DNA of 64,000 bases from positions 1 to 64,000 of the forward strand of contig DBBX01000007.1 of the NCBI GenBank assembly GCA_002292815.1. Direction: 5' to 3'. This DNA comes from Thiotrichaceae bacterium UBA973 (GTDB lineage: Bacteria > Pseudomonadota > Gammaproteobacteria > Eutrophobiales > Eutrophobiaceae). The notes beneath the pieces were generated by a model that was not told the DNA's origin, searched no databases, and was given only the letters and a program-made list of their open reading frames with translations. Shown here in pieces: positions 51,915-61,500 of the stretch (position 1 is the first letter of the stretch; every line of letters begins with the position of its first letter). A program made the position numbers and the translations under genes.

Positions 51915-52583
51915 ATGGACTTGTCTAAATTGATTAACATAATAATTCCATTGTCTTTCTTAATGTTATTGGTAAGTTTCTCTGCAATTGCTGTAGAAAA
52001 AATCGTTATTAATGGTCTTTTTAAAGACAAAGCTATTGTAACAATTGATGGAAAACAACGTGTACTAAAAAAAGGTAAAGTTAGCCCCGAAGGGGCTTTG
52101 CTAATCGGAGCTAATAGCAAGCAAGCGATTATTGAAATAGAAGGAAACCAAGAAGTCTATACACTAGGGACTCATATAGGCACTAACAGTGCTAAAAAAC
52201 CTACTACCGGTGAAAAACTTATCATAGTTCCCGATAGCGGCGGTATGTATAGCCTTAATGGCAGCATCAATCGCTTTCCTGTGAGCTTTGTTATCGATAC
52301 TGGTGCTAGCGCTGTTTCAATGAATAGTAATATTGCCAAGCGCCTCGGCATAGATTACAAATTAACTGGCAAAAAAGGAATTTCTTATACCGCTTCTGGA
52401 AAAGATGAAATATATATAGTTAACCTAAATAGAGTACGCGTAGGCAATATTGAGTTGCGAAATATAAGGGGTGTCGTGCACGAAGGCGATTTTCCGGTCA
52501 CTGCTCTGCTTGGCATGTCATTCCTAGGCAAGTTAGACATGAAACGTGAAGGACGAATAATGGAGCTAGAGAAAAAGTATTAA
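51915..52583 (+). CDS. Retropepsin-like aspartic protease, membrane-anchored (clan AA, TIGR02281-like)
   Basis: This is a 222-residue protein with an N-terminal signal anchor (about residues 8-26), a short beta domain, and a single retropepsin-like domain with the catalytic motif D128-T-G-A-S (VIDTGASAVSMN). The matching hydrophobic-hydrophobic-G motif is ALLGMSFLGKLDM near the end. The proteins act as homodimers, each giving one Asp. In bacteria the substrate is unknown. It is transcribed alone and convergent with the adenosyltransferase gene (three bases). Confidence 0.87.
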   Translation: MDLSKLINIIIPLSFLMLLVSFSAIAVEKIVINGLFKDKAIVTIDGKQRVLKKGKVSPEGALLIGANSKQAIIEIEGNQEVYTLGTHIGTNSAKKPTTGEKLIIVPDSGGMYSLNGSINRFPVSFVIDTGASAVSMNSNIAKRLGIDYKLTGKKGISYTASGKDEIYIVNLNRVRVGNIELRNIRGVVHEGDFPVTALLGMSFLGKLDMKREGRIMELEKKY

Positions 52584-52586
52584 TAA

Positions 52587-53147
52587 CTAAACAGAACGTT
52601 TTAATCGCTCGCTATCCCAAAATATTTCTTTACCACCTTTTTCTTGATTTAGTGCTCTAGCTAACACAAAAAATAAATCTGACAGCCGATTAATATAGCG
52701 CAATGATTCTGGATTAATGTATTCATTTCTACCCATAGCAACTAAATTACGCTCCACTCGTCGACACACACTCCTCGCCAAATGACAAACTGACGCAGAT
52801 AGTGATCCACCGGGCAAAATAAATTCTTTTAGGGCTGGTAAGTCTTCATTGTAAGTATCGATGAGTTCTTCCAGCCTATCGACACAAACAGGATCAATGG
52901 CCGCATTGCCGGGTATTGCTAGTTCACCGCCGATATCAAACAAGCGATGCTGTATGTTGAGTAAGTAACCAGAGACATCATCGGGAATACCACTTGCTCC
53001 AAGTACACCACATAGACTATTTAGTTCATCGACATCACCCATGACATCAATACGAACATTAGACTTATCAATGCGTTCACCATTACCTAAGGCAGTCGTG
53101 CCATTATCGCCCGTGCGAGTATAGATTTTTGACAATCTATTCCCCAT
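52587..53147 (-). CDS. pduO: Cob(I)alamin adenosyltransferase, PduO type
   Basis: This is a 186-residue ATP:corrinoid adenosyltransferase. The N-terminal ATP-binding segment is IYTRTGDNGTTALGNGERIDKS, and DVMGDVDELNSLCGVLG and CRRVERNLVAMGR...YINRLSDLFFVLAR are the other family blocks. It makes adenosylcobalamin. A good Shine-Dalgarno (AAGGAA) is ten bases ahead. It is the last gene of the riboswitch-controlled btuB operon, after the DUF6580 gene (26 bases). Confidence 0.94.
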   Translation of the reverse strand: MGNRLSKIYTRTGDNGTTALGNGERIDKSNVRIDVMGDVDELNSLCGVLGASGIPDDVSGYLLNIQHRLFDIGGELAIPGNAAIDPVCVDRLEELIDTYNEDLPALKEFILPGGSLSASVCHLARSVCRRVERNLVAMGRNEYINPESLRYINRLSDLFFVLARALNQEKGGKEIFWDSERLKRSV

Positions 53148-53173
53148 TAGAATAGTTTCCTTCTATGTTTTAT

Positions 53174-53701
53174 TTAAGCGGCTTGAGTAATGTTCCGCTT
53201 TTGCATCCAGACTTGTGAGCCTTCAAAAAGACCAAACAATACTGCCACATAAAAAAGATCACCTAGTAAGGTATTCCCATAAAACGGAATTGCCATTACA
53301 AAACATTCAGTCAATCCAGCTAATGACATTGGGTATAATGTTCCTGACACCCATGTTCCAAAATTTGAAACAATAAAAAATAATGTTGCTGAAGATAATG
53401 CTGCTCCACCAAGTCTAAGCGATGTGCGTTTATCAGAAAGTAGTAAGCGTCCTATAAAGGCACTTAAGGCGAACCCAATGTACACAAACAACATGCCAAT
53501 TGGCTCGTAAAATCCCACAAAAAAATCACTCAGTAATAATGCGCAAACAGGCAGTAACCATACTCTTTTATCAATGATATAAGCACCTGCAAAAAGACCG
53601 AGAGCACCTATAGGTGTAAAATTAAGTGGATGAGGTATTAATCTCGATAAAACAGCCAAAAGAACGAGAATTAATAAAAATATATTTTTATGTTTCAACA
53701 T
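53174..53701 (-). CDS. DUF6580 family membrane protein, likely corrinoid transport component
   Basis: This is a 175-residue protein with five to six membrane segments, starting MLKHKNIFLLILVLLAVLSRL. The motif HPLNFTPIGALGLFAGAYI and LFYVAVLFGLFEG fit a family resembling ECF-transporter substrate subunits. The ATG at 53701 is chosen over a TTG at 53716 because GAGGA lies about nine bases ahead. It sits between btuB and a corrinoid adenosyltransferase under a cobalamin riboswitch, so an inner-membrane B12 uptake role is likely. No btuCDF genes and no ECF energising module are in the window. Confidence 0.75.
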   Translation of the reverse strand: MLKHKNIFLLILVLLAVLSRLIPHPLNFTPIGALGLFAGAYIIDKRVWLLPVCALLLSDFFVGFYEPIGMLFVYIGFALSAFIGRLLLSDKRTSLRLGGAALSSATLFFIVSNFGTWVSGTLYPMSLAGLTECFVMAIPFYGNTLLGDLFYVAVLFGLFEGSQVWMQKRNITQAA

Positions 53702-53763
53702 TATCTTATTCCTCAAATTACGAGTATTAGTTAAACCACATATTATTTAATATGAAATTTTTA

Positions 53764-55722
53764 TTAGTAAGTATAACCGATAGAAAGAAAAAAGTTCCTC
53801 TCTGGAGCAGGATAAAACCCTGTTTCAACTGTTGGAAAAGGATTAAATGCTGTTGCGGCAGCATCACTGTACTCCTTATCAAGCAGATTATTCAACCTGG
53901 CGGATAGATTGATTCCCTTGTAATCATAATTTGCTGATAAATTTGCTACGGTATAACCTGAAAGACGTGCGCCACTGTTTGCATAATCTCCAGAGGCAAC
54001 TCGTTCACCAGTTGCCAGTACTTCAGTAAAAAAGTTAAACCCATTAAATATTTCGTAATCCAGTCTCACGCTTGCTTGATGCTCAGCAACAAATGGTATT
54101 AGATTTCCAGCATTTGAGCCTTTATCAAAAACCGCATCAACATAGCTGTACTGTCCACGTAAAATTATTGAATCGAAAATAGACGCAGAAGCTTCAAAAA
54201 TTAAACCGTTCCGTTCAGTAGGATCCAGGTTTGTATTTGCGCCCCCTCCAAAAGCACCTGCCGTTGGGTCAAAGTCAATTTCATTTTCAAGCGCCAAGTG
54301 ATAAAAAGCTAACTTACTTGCATAATTAGCTGTATGCCAATTAATACTAGCTTCATACGATTCACCCGTTTGCGTCTTTAGCCCCACAACACCAGTAGGC
54401 ACATTTGTTTCTTCATCAATTAAAGGAAAACGATAATTTTCTTCATATTTGATGTTAAGACGCCAGTTTTTGTTAGGCTCATAAGAGAGCCCAGCTGTAG
54501 GAATAAGTTGTTCGTCACGTAAAGTAATTCCATTAGGAAAACTGAAATCAACAATAATGTTTTCTTTATACCATGCCTGTCTAAATCCAGTAGTCAGATG
54601 AATCTGATCAGATATTGGAATGACTGTTTGCATATAAACACTACGAACAAATTGTTGGCTATCCGTTATGGCGAATGCGGTAAGTCCATAATCAATATTT
54701 TCCAAGTCGAAACCTGCAATAATATTCAAATGTGATCCATTGAAAGGAATATCGCCTCGTAATCTTGGATTAAAACTTCGATTATGACGATCTTGAACAA
54801 ACGATGTACCACTTACAATGCCTTCTATATCTGCACGCCGATTAGTGAAATCAGCAGCAACTTGCCAAGTTTCATTAATATCATAACGACCACCAACACG
54901 CGTGATACCAGTATCCGTACTATTAAAATCAGTTGGGAAACGAGTTTGCTTTCTGTCAATTGCAACTTGATTCGCAAAAATAGCACCAGGCAAATTTATA
55001 TCCTCACGGATATCTTGGTGCTCAAAGAATATTCGACCCGCGCTCCAATCATAGGCAATAGAACCAAGCCCATTTCGATATAGCTTTTCATTATTGTCAC
55101 GATAATTATCCCCTTCTACACGTTGATAAGAACCACGAAATGAAAAACCATTGGAAAATGCATTTTCAACATTTGCTGTTTGTGTCTGTGTAGAATAACT
55201 GCCCATACCTGCATTAAACCCTAGTCGTAACTCTTCAGGCTTGCGTGTGATAATGTTAATAACACCACCAACTGCCTGGTCACCATAGAGCACAGCCGAA
55301 CTGCCTTGAACAATTTCAATACGTTCTACATCTTTAAGTGATATTGTACTTAAAGCTGGCGCAGCTAGATCAGTATTATTCAAACGTCGACCATCAACAA
55401 GTATCAGACTGTTTGATTGTGCATTAGCACCAAAACCACGCATGCTGACAGTCGCACGACTACCATCACCATATTGATCACTAATCTGTAATCCACCTCG
55501 ACCACGTAAAAGATCAACGACAGTCCTTGCACCACTATTTTTTATCTCTTCAGAACCAATTATTGAAATACTACTTGCTGTTGGCGTACCCACTGTTTCC
55601 CAACGAGTAGCGCTAACAATCATCGCTTCATGTTCTTTAGCTTCTTCAGCATAAACATGAAGTGGAAGTGGAATTGAAAGTAATAACGATATAAAAATGA
55701 AACACGAATTAAAACGTAGCAT
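53764..55722 (-). CDS. btuB: TonB-dependent outer-membrane receptor, cobalamin (BtuB-like)
   Basis: This is a 652-residue receptor. It has a signal peptide (cleavage after VYA), a TonB-box-like stretch (EAMIVSATRWETVG), a plug domain (SISIIGSEEIKNSGARTVVDLLRG to VLYGDQAVGGVINIITRKP), and a 22-strand barrel ending in aromatic Tyr (SIGYTY), needed for BAM recognition. The riboswitch upstream identifies the substrate as a corrinoid better than the protein does. A 62-base gap separates it from the DUF6580 gene. Confidence 0.93.
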   Translation of the reverse strand: MLRFNSCFIFISLLLSIPLPLHVYAEEAKEHEAMIVSATRWETVGTPTASSISIIGSEEIKNSGARTVVDLLRGRGGLQISDQYGDGSRATVSMRGFGANAQSNSLILVDGRRLNNTDLAAPALSTISLKDVERIEIVQGSSAVLYGDQAVGGVINIITRKPEELRLGFNAGMGSYSTQTQTANVENAFSNGFSFRGSYQRVEGDNYRDNNEKLYRNGLGSIAYDWSAGRIFFEHQDIREDINLPGAIFANQVAIDRKQTRFPTDFNSTDTGITRVGGRYDINETWQVAADFTNRRADIEGIVSGTSFVQDRHNRSFNPRLRGDIPFNGSHLNIIAGFDLENIDYGLTAFAITDSQQFVRSVYMQTVIPISDQIHLTTGFRQAWYKENIIVDFSFPNGITLRDEQLIPTAGLSYEPNKNWRLNIKYEENYRFPLIDEETNVPTGVVGLKTQTGESYEASINWHTANYASKLAFYHLALENEIDFDPTAGAFGGGANTNLDPTERNGLIFEASASIFDSIILRGQYSYVDAVFDKGSNAGNLIPFVAEHQASVRLDYEIFNGFNFFTEVLATGERVASGDYANSGARLSGYTVANLSANYDYKGINLSARLNNLLDKEYSDAAATAFNPFPTVETGFYPAPERNFFLSIGYTY

Positions 55723-55862
55723 TTAGGTAAGTCTCCCGAGGTGCCCGCCGCACCGTTTAATTTTTGTAAGCTGGGAGTAACTATCAGGCAATATGTAGGC
55801 TACAGAGAATTCTGTATGCATAATAATAGCCTTCACAGCCGCCCGCAGCGTGGTTTTATAAA

Positions 55863-56072
55863 TATCAGGCCGGTCTCCGGGCTTACGAGCAATGCATTGC
55901 ATTGATTTATTCGCCTTCCCATCTCGTTTTTAGACTTACGACACAGTGACTTAATGAATAAACTTTAACTCGTTTACCGTTGCGGGGGCAGCGTCGGAAT
56001 TGTTTAAAATACGCACCGACTTCCCGTTTAACACAACTGTGATGGCACAGCTGGCACCTAATACTTTCAATC
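55863..56072 (-). promoter_or_regulatory. Cobalamin riboswitch upstream of btuB
   Basis: Read leftward, the conserved elements occur in order: GGTGCC (about 56058-56053), AACGGGAA followed by GTCGGTGCG, then CCGAC, the core GCTGCCCCCGCAACGGTAA (55993-55975), the AGTCACTGTG box (55949-55940), GATGGGAAGGCG (55924-55912), and AAGCCCGGAGACCGGCC (55884-55868). This is a class I/II cobalamin aptamer. Downstream, GGTGC...GCACC forms a hairpin that ends next to the btuB Shine-Dalgarno (GGGAG), so translational control is plausible. It should repress uptake when B12 is high. A TATAAT (56110-56105) lies suitably upstream for a promoter. Confidence 0.93.
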
Positions 56073-56231
56073 GCGGAGGATACTGACTATCCTGTCTTAG
56101 TCAAATTATAATTTTTCAATGTTTCACAAAACATGGCACAAAAATAAATTAAGATAAAAATCTGCCACTATGTGTTGATAAATAATTTACTTAATTAAAC
56201 ACATATGAATTCTGACGGGAGTTATTTCTAC

Positions 56232-57920
56232 ATGCTTGAACTATTGACTAAACAACACATCGTAGCCAAAGAAGGCTTTAACCGCTGGTTAATTGCCCCT
56301 GCTGCTTTAGGAATCCACCTTTGTATCGGCTCCGTTTATGCCTGGAGTTTATTTAACCCCTCTCTTATTAAACGTCTCGGTGTTGTCACCAGTGCAGCGG
56401 ATGACTGGACTCTTAAAAGTGTTGTTTGGGTATTTACTGTCGCTATTGTCTTTCTTGGTTTATCAGCCGCCGTTGCCGGTAAATGGCTGGAAAAAGTTGG
56501 CCCGCGCATGGTCGGCACCGTTGCCGCCTGTTGTTGGGGTGGCGGCTTTGTGATCGGTGGTATCGGCATAATGACGGGGCATCTCTGGTTACTTTATCTC
56601 GGCTATGGCGTTATTGGTGGCTGTGGATTAGGGCTCGGATATGTTTCTCCGGTCAGCACCTTAATACGCTGGTTTCCGGATAGACGCGGTATGGCGACGG
56701 GGATTGCCATTATGGGCTTTGGCGGCGGCGCGATGATTGCAAAATTCATGATCGAACCGTTCATTAAGATATTTTATAAAGCACCTGATTATCTGGGAAC
56801 AGTTGATAGTGTTACCTTAACAACGGATGAATCAGGACGTCGCTTGGCTGAAATCGCCGGCAACCTACAAGAGGTCGTTATTGTTGGTGCGAATGATATT
56901 GCCAACATGCTTGTGCCAGGAGATGCCGGTGTTTATGTGGTTGGAACCGGCACAGTCGGTGTTGCAGAGGCCTTCTTCACCTTAGGCGCAGTCTATTTTG
57001 TCATTATGCTATGTGCGGCATTTGGATATCGTGTACCTCGTGAAGGCTGGAAACCCAAAGGATGGGAACCACCACCAGAAGACTCACAACATGCCATGAT
57101 CAGTCAGCATAGTGTGCATATTGATGAAGCACTAAAAACACCTCAGTTCTATCAACTCTGGGTCGTGCTCTGTTTTAATGTGACCGCAGGAATCGGGGTA
57201 TTGGCAGTTGCCAAGACCATGATGAATGAAATATTTGGCTCTACCCTGCCCAATATTGTTGATTTTGGTTTTGCATCTACCTATGTACTGATGATCAGCG
57301 CATTCAATATGGTCGGACGCTTCGTTTGGGCCAGCGCGTCAGATTATCTTGGTCGCCGCAATACCTATTGGGTCTTCTTTACTCTCGGTATTATTTTATA
57401 TTGTTCAATTCCTTATACTGCACAACAGGTTAGCGTAAATCCTTCTGTTGTTTGGCTGGTCTATTTCTATGCTGCAACGATGATTATCTTCACCATGTAC
57501 GGCGGCGGCTTCGCGACAATACCTGCTTATTTAGCAGATATCTTCGGCACCAAGTTTGTTGGCGGCATCCATGGCCGACTCCTTACTGCTTGGGCTAGCG
57601 CAGGTGTTTTTGGCCCGCTGGCCATTACCTCACTCCGGGAAATTTCAGTTAAGAATGCGATAAATGACCTAATCACCAAGATAAGCCCTGCTGAATTTCA
57701 GGCTACATTCGGTGCTGGTGTGGAGCAATTAGATCAACTGGTTGCTGCAAAAACGGTAACGATAAGTAAATTGATGGAGATAGCGCCGGCAGGAACGGTC
57801 GACCCAACATCAAGTCTCTACAACACCACGATGTATTTGATGGCGGTCATCTTATTTGTCGCGTTGATAGCCAATGCAACAATGCGACCGGTCAACCCAA
57901 AACACCACATGAAAGAATAG
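56232..57920 (+). CDS. MFS transporter, OFA (oxalate/formate antiporter) family
   Basis: This is a 562-residue, 12-segment MFS transporter. The N-terminal block APAALGIHLCIGSVYAWSLFNPSL and GGCGLGLGYVSPVSTLIRWFPDRRGMATGIAIMGFGGGA are the OFA signatures, and GRFVWASASDYLGRRNTYW is the motif A copy of the second half. Two extracytoplasmic insertions (about residues 185-245 and 475-525) make it longer than OxlT (418 residues). The ATG at 56232 is chosen because GGGAG lies ten bases ahead; the ATG at 56205 has none. The substrate is a small carboxylate by family, but it is unknown. The gene is clearly more G+C-rich than its neighbours. A small membrane protein gene follows. Confidence 0.87.
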   Translation: MLELLTKQHIVAKEGFNRWLIAPAALGIHLCIGSVYAWSLFNPSLIKRLGVVTSAADDWTLKSVVWVFTVAIVFLGLSAAVAGKWLEKVGPRMVGTVAACCWGGGFVIGGIGIMTGHLWLLYLGYGVIGGCGLGLGYVSPVSTLIRWFPDRRGMATGIAIMGFGGGAMIAKFMIEPFIKIFYKAPDYLGTVDSVTLTTDESGRRLAEIAGNLQEVVIVGANDIANMLVPGDAGVYVVGTGTVGVAEAFFTLGAVYFVIMLCAAFGYRVPREGWKPKGWEPPPEDSQHAMISQHSVHIDEALKTPQFYQLWVVLCFNVTAGIGVLAVAKTMMNEIFGSTLPNIVDFGFASTYVLMISAFNMVGRFVWASASDYLGRRNTYWVFFTLGIILYCSIPYTAQQVSVNPSVVWLVYFYAATMIIFTMYGGGFATIPAYLADIFGTKFVGGIHGRLLTAWASAGVFGPLAITSLREISVKNAINDLITKISPAEFQATFGAGVEQLDQLVAAKTVTISKLMEIAPAGTVDPTSSLYNTTMYLMAVILFVALIANATMRPVNPKHHMKE

Positions 57921-57971
57921 GCACCTTTGAAAATGCACTTTTTTCGCTATAGCAGCGTCAGTTCCATACTC

Positions 57972-58005
57972 GAAACCTCATGTATCGACTTATACATTGC
58001 GGTTC
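57972..58005. repeat. Intergenic imperfect palindrome (REP-like)
   Basis: GAAACC...GGTTC flanks an inner ATGTAT...ATACAT stem (57980-57985 with 57992-57997). It lies between the OFA gene and the small membrane protein gene, with no U-tract. It may be a short palindromic repeat or an mRNA-stabilising hairpin. A comparable dyad, CCTACA/TGTAGG, lies at 62344-62359 after metH. Confidence 0.35.
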
Positions 58006-58081
58006 TGTGTGTGGTACTTCCTAGCTCTAACAAAAAAATCACTATTTTCAGAGGCACCTATTAGATAGGGAGAACATAAAC

Positions 58082-58345
58082 ATGTCATTTTCATTTAGTA
58101 ACGCAACAGAAGTATTTATCTTTATCATCCTTTGCTCTGTCTACGTGTGTAGCATACTTTGGATATATGGTGATTCGGCCACGCGTGATATGGGGATAAA
58201 AGGGGCAATATTGCCGCTAATATTCGTTATCGCAGCCGCATTGGCACTCACAAAAGGCATGACCTGGGCTTTGTTAGCCTGGCCTATTGGTTATATCGCC
58301 TGGTTTGTCATTCGTCCAAAAACGGCACACACCATAGTCGAGTAA
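58082..58345 (+). CDS. Small membrane protein downstream of OFA transporter
   Basis: This is an 87-residue protein with three hydrophobic segments (about 9-30, 42-60 and 63-80) and a conserved-looking loop YGDSATRDMGIKG. The Shine-Dalgarno is GGGAG 11 bases ahead of the ATG. It is 161 bases downstream of the OFA gene on the same strand; an accessory role for the transporter is plausible by position only. I do not recognise the family. Confidence 0.7.
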   Translation: MSFSFSNATEVFIFIILCSVYVCSILWIYGDSATRDMGIKGAILPLIFVIAAALALTKGMTWALLAWPIGYIAWFVIRPKTAHTIVE

Positions 58346-58372
58346 TTAATTAGCACAACCAAGCTGCAATTC

Positions 58373-58401
58373 TTGGAATAATAAGCACCTTAGTCTATAA
58401 T
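58373..58401 (+). promoter_or_regulatory. Sigma-70 promoter for the metH leader
   Basis: TTGGAA (58373-58378), a 17-base spacer and a perfect TATAAT (58396-58401) predict a transcript start near 58408, just before the SAH aptamer. This is one of the best promoter matches in the window. Confidence 0.75.
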
Positions 58402-58417
58402 TCGCAGCCTGAAAATA

Positions 58418-58490
58418 CGTCCTGAGGAGCGCTGCGACGACAGTTATTACTGTTGCCAGGCTCAGGCGTAGCTCTAAAAAAACCGCGCTC
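58418..58490 (+). promoter_or_regulatory. S-adenosylhomocysteine (SAH) riboswitch upstream of metH
   Basis: The aptamer signature is clear: P1 CCTGAG (58421-58426) with CTCAGG (58461-58466); the conserved GAGGAGCGCTGCGAC joining region; P2 ACAGT (58440-58444) with ACTGT (58449-58453) and a TATT loop; GCCAGG after it; and the pseudoknot GAGCGC (58427-58432) with GCGCTC (58485-58490). SAH riboswitches turn on genes that recycle SAH/homocysteine when SAH accumulates, and metH consumes homocysteine. Confidence 0.9.
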
Positions 58491-58515
58491 GCTTAATGTT
58501 TTAAAACTAAGCGAG
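58488..58515 (+). promoter_or_regulatory. Hairpin competing with the SAH pseudoknot
   Basis: CTCGCTTA (58488-58495) pairs perfectly with TAAGCGAG (58508-58515) over a 12-base loop. Its first three bases are the last three of the pseudoknot strand GCGCTC, so the two structures exclude each other. No U-tract follows, so the output may be translational or Rho-dependent; the metH ATG (58577) has no clear Shine-Dalgarno. Confidence 0.6.
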
Positions 58516-58576
58516 ATGGCGGCACTTCAAAGAAATCGTCAATCGCTATAACTATTGAATAGAATTAATAAGCGAA

Positions 58577-61500
58577 ATGACGGATAAAACAGCACAAATT
58601 AAACAACTCATGGCAGAACGCATCCTCGTCTTGGATGGTGCTATGGGAACGATGATCCAGTCCTATAAACTGGAAGAAGAGGATTATCGTGGAGAACGAT
58701 TTAGCGAACACCCCTGTGATGTAAAGGGGAATAATGATCTGCTATCACTGACTCGCCCCGATATCATAAAAGCGATTCATGGCGCCTATTTTGATGCCGG
58801 TGCCGATATTGTTGAAACAAATACCTTTAATTCGACGTCTATTGCGATGGCAGATTACCAGATGGAAGATCTGGTCTACGACCTCAATAAAGAAGGCGCT
58901 GCCCTCGCCCGTTCTGTTGCCGATGAATTCGAAGAAAAAACTGGTGGTCTGAAGTTTGTCGCTGGAGTCCTTGGCCCAACAAACCGCACCTGCTCGATAT
59001 CTCCAGACGTAAATAACCCCGGTTATCGGAATGTCACCTATCAAGAACTGGTTGAGTCTTATACCGAGGCATTACGCGGGTTAATCGATGGTGGTGCAGA
59101 TCTGATCCTGGTCGAGACCATTTTCGATACTCTGAATGCCAAGGCGGCATTATTTGCTATCGATCAGTATTACCAAGATCACGGCATTAATCGTCCAATT
59201 ATGATCTCTGGGACGATTACGGATGCCTCAGGACGTACTCTGACAGGACAAACCACAGAGGCCTTTTGGAACTCAGTCAGACATTCGAGCCCACTCACAG
59301 TTGGATTAAATTGTGCCTTAGGTCCCAATGACTTACGTCAATATATTGAAGAACTTTCTAGCTTCTCGCAGTGCTATATTAGCGCTCATCCGAACGCTGG
59401 ATTACCCAATGAATTCGGCGAATATGACCTTGATGCCGATCCGATGTCAGATCACATTAAGGAATGGGCCGAGTCAGGATTATTGAACATCGTCGGCGGT
59501 TGTTGCGGCACCTCTCCTGCCCATATAAAGGCCATGGCTAATGCAGTAATTGGCATTACGCCAAGACAATTACCTGATTTACCAATCTATCAAAGACTCA
59601 GTGGTCTGGAGCCCTTCAATATCACCCCACAGGTAAATTTCGTGAATGTGGGTGAACGTACCAACGTTGCCGGCTCGCCTAGATTCCTGAAATTGATCAA
59701 AGAAGATGAAGACCTGGATGCGGCACTTGAAGTCGCACGACAACAGGTCGAAAACGGTGCACAGATAATCGATATCTGTATGGACGAAGGCATGCTCGAC
59801 TCCGAGCTGTTAATGGCTGAATTCCTGAAACTGATCGCATCTGAACCAGACATCTGCCGTGTCCCTATTATGATCGACTCATCCAAATGGACGGTCATCG
59901 AATCAGGACTACGCTGTGTCCAGGGAAAATGTGTCGTCAATTCGATCAGTCTGAAAGAAGGTGAAGAAAAATTTATTGAACACGCAAAACTAGTCAGACG
60001 TTACGGCGCTGCTGTTGTTGTCATGGCCTTTGATGAGTCAGGTCAGGCCGACACAACAGAACGTCGTTTTGATCTTTGCAAACGTTCTTATGACATATTG
60101 GTCGACAAAGTTGGTTTTGCTCCTGAAGACATCATCTTCGATCCAAACATCCTGACGGTCGCGACAGGGATGGAAGAACACAATAATTACGCGGTCTCTT
60201 TCTTTGAGGCAACACGTTTAATTAAAGAGCACTTGCCGCATGCATTAGTCAGTGGTGGGTTAAGTAATGTTTCATTTTCATTCCGAGGTAATAACCCGGT
60301 GCGTGAAGCAATGCATGCTTCTTTCCTCTATCACGGCATTCAGTCTGGCATGGACATGGCTATTGTTAATTCCGGACAACTCGGCATCTATGATGAAATC
60401 CCAAAAGATTTATTAGTCTACATAGAGGATGTGTTATTAAACCGACGAGACGACTCCACTGATCGTCTAGTTGAATTTTCTGAAACAGTTAAAGGCGGTG
60501 CAGCAAAAGAAAAGAAAGTTGATCTCGAATGGCGCAAGGGCACTGTCGGAGAACGACTCGCTCATGCATTAGTTAAAGGCATTGCCGATTACGTTGTAGA
60601 AGATACCGAAGAAGCGCGACAACAAGCAGAAAAACCAATACACGTCATCGAAGGGTCATTAATGGATGGCATGAATATCGTTGGCGATTTGTTTGGTGCC
60701 GGCAAGATGTTTTTGCCACAAGTTGTAAAGAGCGCACGCGTCATGAAAAAGGCAGTCGCCTATTTAATACCTTACATAGAAGCAGAAAAAGGTGATGGCG
60801 AAATACAAAGTAACGGCAAGATTATTATGGCCACCGTTAAAGGTGATGTGCACGACATTGGTAAAAATATTGTTGGTGTCGTGTTGCAATGTAACAACTT
60901 TGAAGTATTCGATCTAGGCGTCATGGTCTCCGCGCAAAAGATATTAGATGCGGCAAAAGAACATAATGCAGACATCATTGGCTTGAGCGGACTAATTACT
61001 CCATCGCTAGATGAAATGGTACACGTTGCTAAAGAAATGCAACGCCAAGAATTTAACTTGCCCTTAATGATTGGTGGCGCAACAACATCGCGTGCACATA
61101 CCGCAGTAAAAATTGATTTGGGTTACGATCACCCTGTCGTGCATGTAAAAGATGCCTCGCGCGCGGTCGGTGTCTCGACCAAATTAATCAGCGCTGACAT
61201 GAAAGCTGACTTTGTTAAAGAAATCAGCACAGAGTACGACACGGTACGTGAACGTCATGCGGGCAAACAACAAAAGATTAAATGGTTAAGCATTGAAGAT
61301 GCACGCGAAAATCGCACACCTATTGATTGGAATGGCTATACGCCGACAAAACCGAAGCAACTAGGCGTTACAGTCTTTGACGATTACCCCTTAGATGAGT
61401 TAGCCGCAGGTATCGACTGGACGCCGTTCTTTATTGCATGGGAATTAGCAGGTAAATACCCAAGAATTTTAAGTGATGAAGTTGTTGGTGAAGAAGCAAC

